From Smaragdicoccus niigatensis DSM 44881 = NBRC 103563 (GTDB lineage: Bacteria > Actinomycetota > Actinomycetes > Mycobacteriales > Mycobacteriaceae): DNA of 64,000 bases. The notes beneath the pieces were generated by a model that was not told the DNA's origin, did no database searches, and worked only from the letters and a program-made list of their open reading frames with translations. This document shows, piece by piece, positions 63,901 through 64,000 of this stretch. The stretch's first letter is position 1. Each line of letters starts with the position of its first letter. The translations under genes were made by a program, and so were the position numbers. The stretch spans positions 1 to 64,000 of the forward strand of contig NZ_AQXZ01000017.1 in the NCBI RefSeq assembly GCF_000380645.1, written 5' to 3'.

Positions 63901-64000
63901 TTCCGCAGACCCCGCGCAATATCTCGACTACCGGACGGGCAAGCGCGACATCCTCGAGGTGCCGTACCACGAGTTGCGAAATGCGCTGGTCGCCGCAGTT
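57929..64000 (+). CDS. DUF4011/COG1112 SF1 helicase-nuclease, 3' end outside window
   Basis: 2024 codons without a stop, running off the window. GTG 57929 or 57932 follows GGAAGGAG. The N-terminal region to about residue 520 includes a transglutaminase-like fold (GTCLDLACTFAAAMEQAG). DUF4011 begins with RWKRALLDMTYANALLKL near residue 550. Helicase motifs: GPPGTGKSQT, VVFDEASQI, VGDSKQMPP, WHYRSRDESL, NVQGDERDVI and NVAVTRAKRQ. A Vsr-like nuclease (DFTVDLAV, AVLLDGPEW) and a DUF3320-like end (IMADRLIKIVA) follow. This layout is often seen in defence islands, but no other defence gene is visible here. Confidence 0.85.
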   Translation, partial: MVLTDKERQVRALDLLGAALKPIVDGRMAAAAPAGQPWLPLYEAKEATRRGHRYTADLEDPRMLLQILFFENRVFTDLNSLQRTYTKEILTAANTAAHTMSRGKREVDRAIDTMILLAESLQLDEAANRMRELIEREPEVATVSAAKAATPLRLDVDLPRGIRALAVRVDGVEVTVLYREAVNLALAHNSVSPVTGVMVVNPGSQRVTVESLELSIETPAMVTAERVAAPLTIEIGAVEPRATLDVPSVQLRWRIDPNVFAALDEAVTTELTLTVKTASGAYTASDDIRLLTADEWWARGIPESLAAFVRPNSSSIAGLLKTASDLLRRRTGNPSLDGYQRGPDRAHRIVEAIYDAMSALNITYVEPPASFEGTGQRVRRHRDVLEERTGTCLDLACTFAAAMEQAGIHPVVVIGEGHAFVGYLTADEQLPAVVIDDLGRLQTIVDSNLFDAFEATAVCAGPGHLGFDDARAEVRHWWREDLHKLRYLLDVRAAHSRVRPLPTIRMEGDTRVIEVAPHQPAAVARRAPGQAVPGPASVVPPRIDRWKRALLDMTYANALLKLKAASCVPIHVPSGALGGFEDGIAGDQKFELQPHDVLSAIHLAQGARTAADVDAQTLSAVLLSEHTAYVAVAEKDYHRRILSIARRAKTALEETGTSSLYLAFGTLEWSERAQQGKAPLYLVPVKLLGGKGNTAFAIQLDPTRDLEPNYCLIEKLRVSWGIEIPELLNPREDHSGIDLPAALEAVRASILRKRVEGFHVQETAHLALLQFSTLQLWQDLSNNWQSFLARPTVRHLVHSAGSGFDDSIEPPDADPSAEATTYLPIPADGSQLEAIRWASAGKSFVLEGPPGTGKSQTITNLIANGLAEGKRVLFVAEKAAALDIVKGRLASVGLDAFSLDLHGPNQTVTAVRQQLQDALDHSIAPTPAFDQLRRNYQGLVAGLARYPGQLHEVGPIEMSAWDARQIILELEEMGPTSAADVPRSVVLGAAPIEEVYDIASRLGESLLDLGVKPVQAHWRLAGPIDVDTIDRSALQAKVSAVATARRSVTDPSVMSLLSFCRTLDQLDAVASWLGAASYGVAHPAADAASICTPQWEQAADHTVRRIEQFTSHFTPVLRNFSPEVLGVDLDGLLRWSEETDGRLLGKKKRRLAIVAEIQAFIDGPQQFPLDQLTSVLRELTGIRQGIAQLNQEVSQLPGVQVLPGWNPLDRLEARYVHAQVAGLRASAALHRASSGAIDTATADILRLRSPQVLGSAPALSAFAVAWRDLLSALASQPADVEFWLQDRSLLPAIDEDLPSWTADGAGAAFVRLRRWGRVRSGVENANRVGLGALEESVRSGALTGDELERQVRLGIAKAVLSERLDSTGLAGFDDSERGHQIDRFIKTGLDVRRRMVTELPARLVQRRTFDSRGSRGRIGDLRQQLGRRRGGLSIRQLLHRFPDIIPQVTPCFLMSPGSVARFLPAEMEFDLVVFDEASQIRVPQAICAMGRGKSVVIVGDSKQMPPTSMFSATSTDEDEEIEAQDGLPVPVDLESVLSEAVESGFPSRLLSWHYRSRDESLIAFSNQYYYDGRLSSFPMPPDVGGQGLRLVRVDGEWEGGGRGAARVNRAEAKAVVEEIHRILDEDPDHTIGVVTFNSQQQTLVLDMLEADGDSRVRDALERDDEPLFVKNLENVQGDERDVILFTLAFSKDSKGRVPLNWGPLTRAGGERRLNVAVTRAKRQVAIFSSFDPHELDLGGSSSKGLADLKDYLLLARNGVAHVGLRRPSTLDRHLEEIANRLRLAGLEVATKVGLSDFTVDLAVRSGDQPWIAVLLDGPEWAQRATVGDRESLPSAVLTGAMGWPQVVRIWLPTWVRDSDSVVDAVRQAAVSGVAPATVAAEPEVVAEPEVVDEPAPVLVREETVVSNVFVPADDRPRYDPAGLEIPAMVAAEAVKVVEEEGPIMADRLIKIVASRFDLGRVREGRWLQIRNHFPPGLLKKAPNNEFVAWPASADPAQYLDYRTGKRDILEVPYHELRNALVAAV

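Overview
The window is high-GC actinobacterial DNA, most likely from the order Mycobacteriales (Gordonia, Williamsia, Rhodococcus or a relative; I cannot fix the genus). The lineage call rests on NucS mismatch endonuclease, the GlgE/GlgB/GlgP alpha-glucan genes, a fatty acyl-AMP ligase with a type I PKS and an MMPL exporter, an ESX-type PPE-like/EspG pair, DUF3558 and other lipoproteins, and Rpf resuscitation factors. Many genes start with GTG and have a TANNNT -10 box 6-8 nt upstream, as in leaderless mycobacterial transcripts.

Layout. 0-0.3 kb: end of an rRNA operon (23S-5S spacer, 5S rRNA, strong terminator). 0.3-7.7 kb: lipid kinase, secreted DMFase-like lipoprotein, then an ordered block known from M. 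tuberculosis (nucS, small Cys/His protein, methylmalonyl-CoA epimerase, thiolase, CnoX-like thioredoxin). 7.6-17.1 kb: a tightly overlapping minus-strand operon, ACP - FAAL - PKS(KS-AT-ACP)-alpha-oxoamine synthase fusion - MMPL transporter with C-terminal FHA domain. It is preceded by a cluster of palindromes and sits between the thioredoxin gene and glgB. It looks like a complete pathway that activates a fatty acid, extends it once, releases it onto an amino acid and exports the product. 17.1-26.1 kb: glgB-glgE and glgP, separated by a DUF3558/PPE-like/EspG module.

26.1-42.7 kb: a cell-wall remodelling region with three Rpf-type muralytic genes and two NlpC/P60 endopeptidase genes. Two of the five are each followed by a tandem HD-GYP/LuxR regulator. 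The three rpf genes share a nearly identical 5' leader RNA, which can fold as an H-type pseudoknot ending at the ribosome binding site, and each has a pair of CRP-like palindromes 23 bp apart. I regard this as the most interesting regulatory signal. A sulfotransferase-like gene, glutamate decarboxylase, DUF1023 hydrolase, a GT4 glycosyltransferase, an OsmC protein and lipoproteins lie between them.

42.7-57.8 kb: mixed housekeeping and accessory genes: a probably truncated GNAT, an ECF42-type sigma factor with its YCII/DGPF partner, acyl-CoA binding protein, tRNA-guanine transglycosylase convergent with a queuosine-precursor transporter, a UGT-like glycosyltransferase, a secreted HNH nuclease with an excalibur domain, SDR, SRPBCC and M28 peptidase genes. 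57.9 kb to the end: the first 2024 codons of a very large COG1112-type SF1 helicase (DUF4011-helicase-Vsr-like nuclease-DUF3320), running off the window.

All assignments come from reading the sequence and remembered family features; no database search was run.
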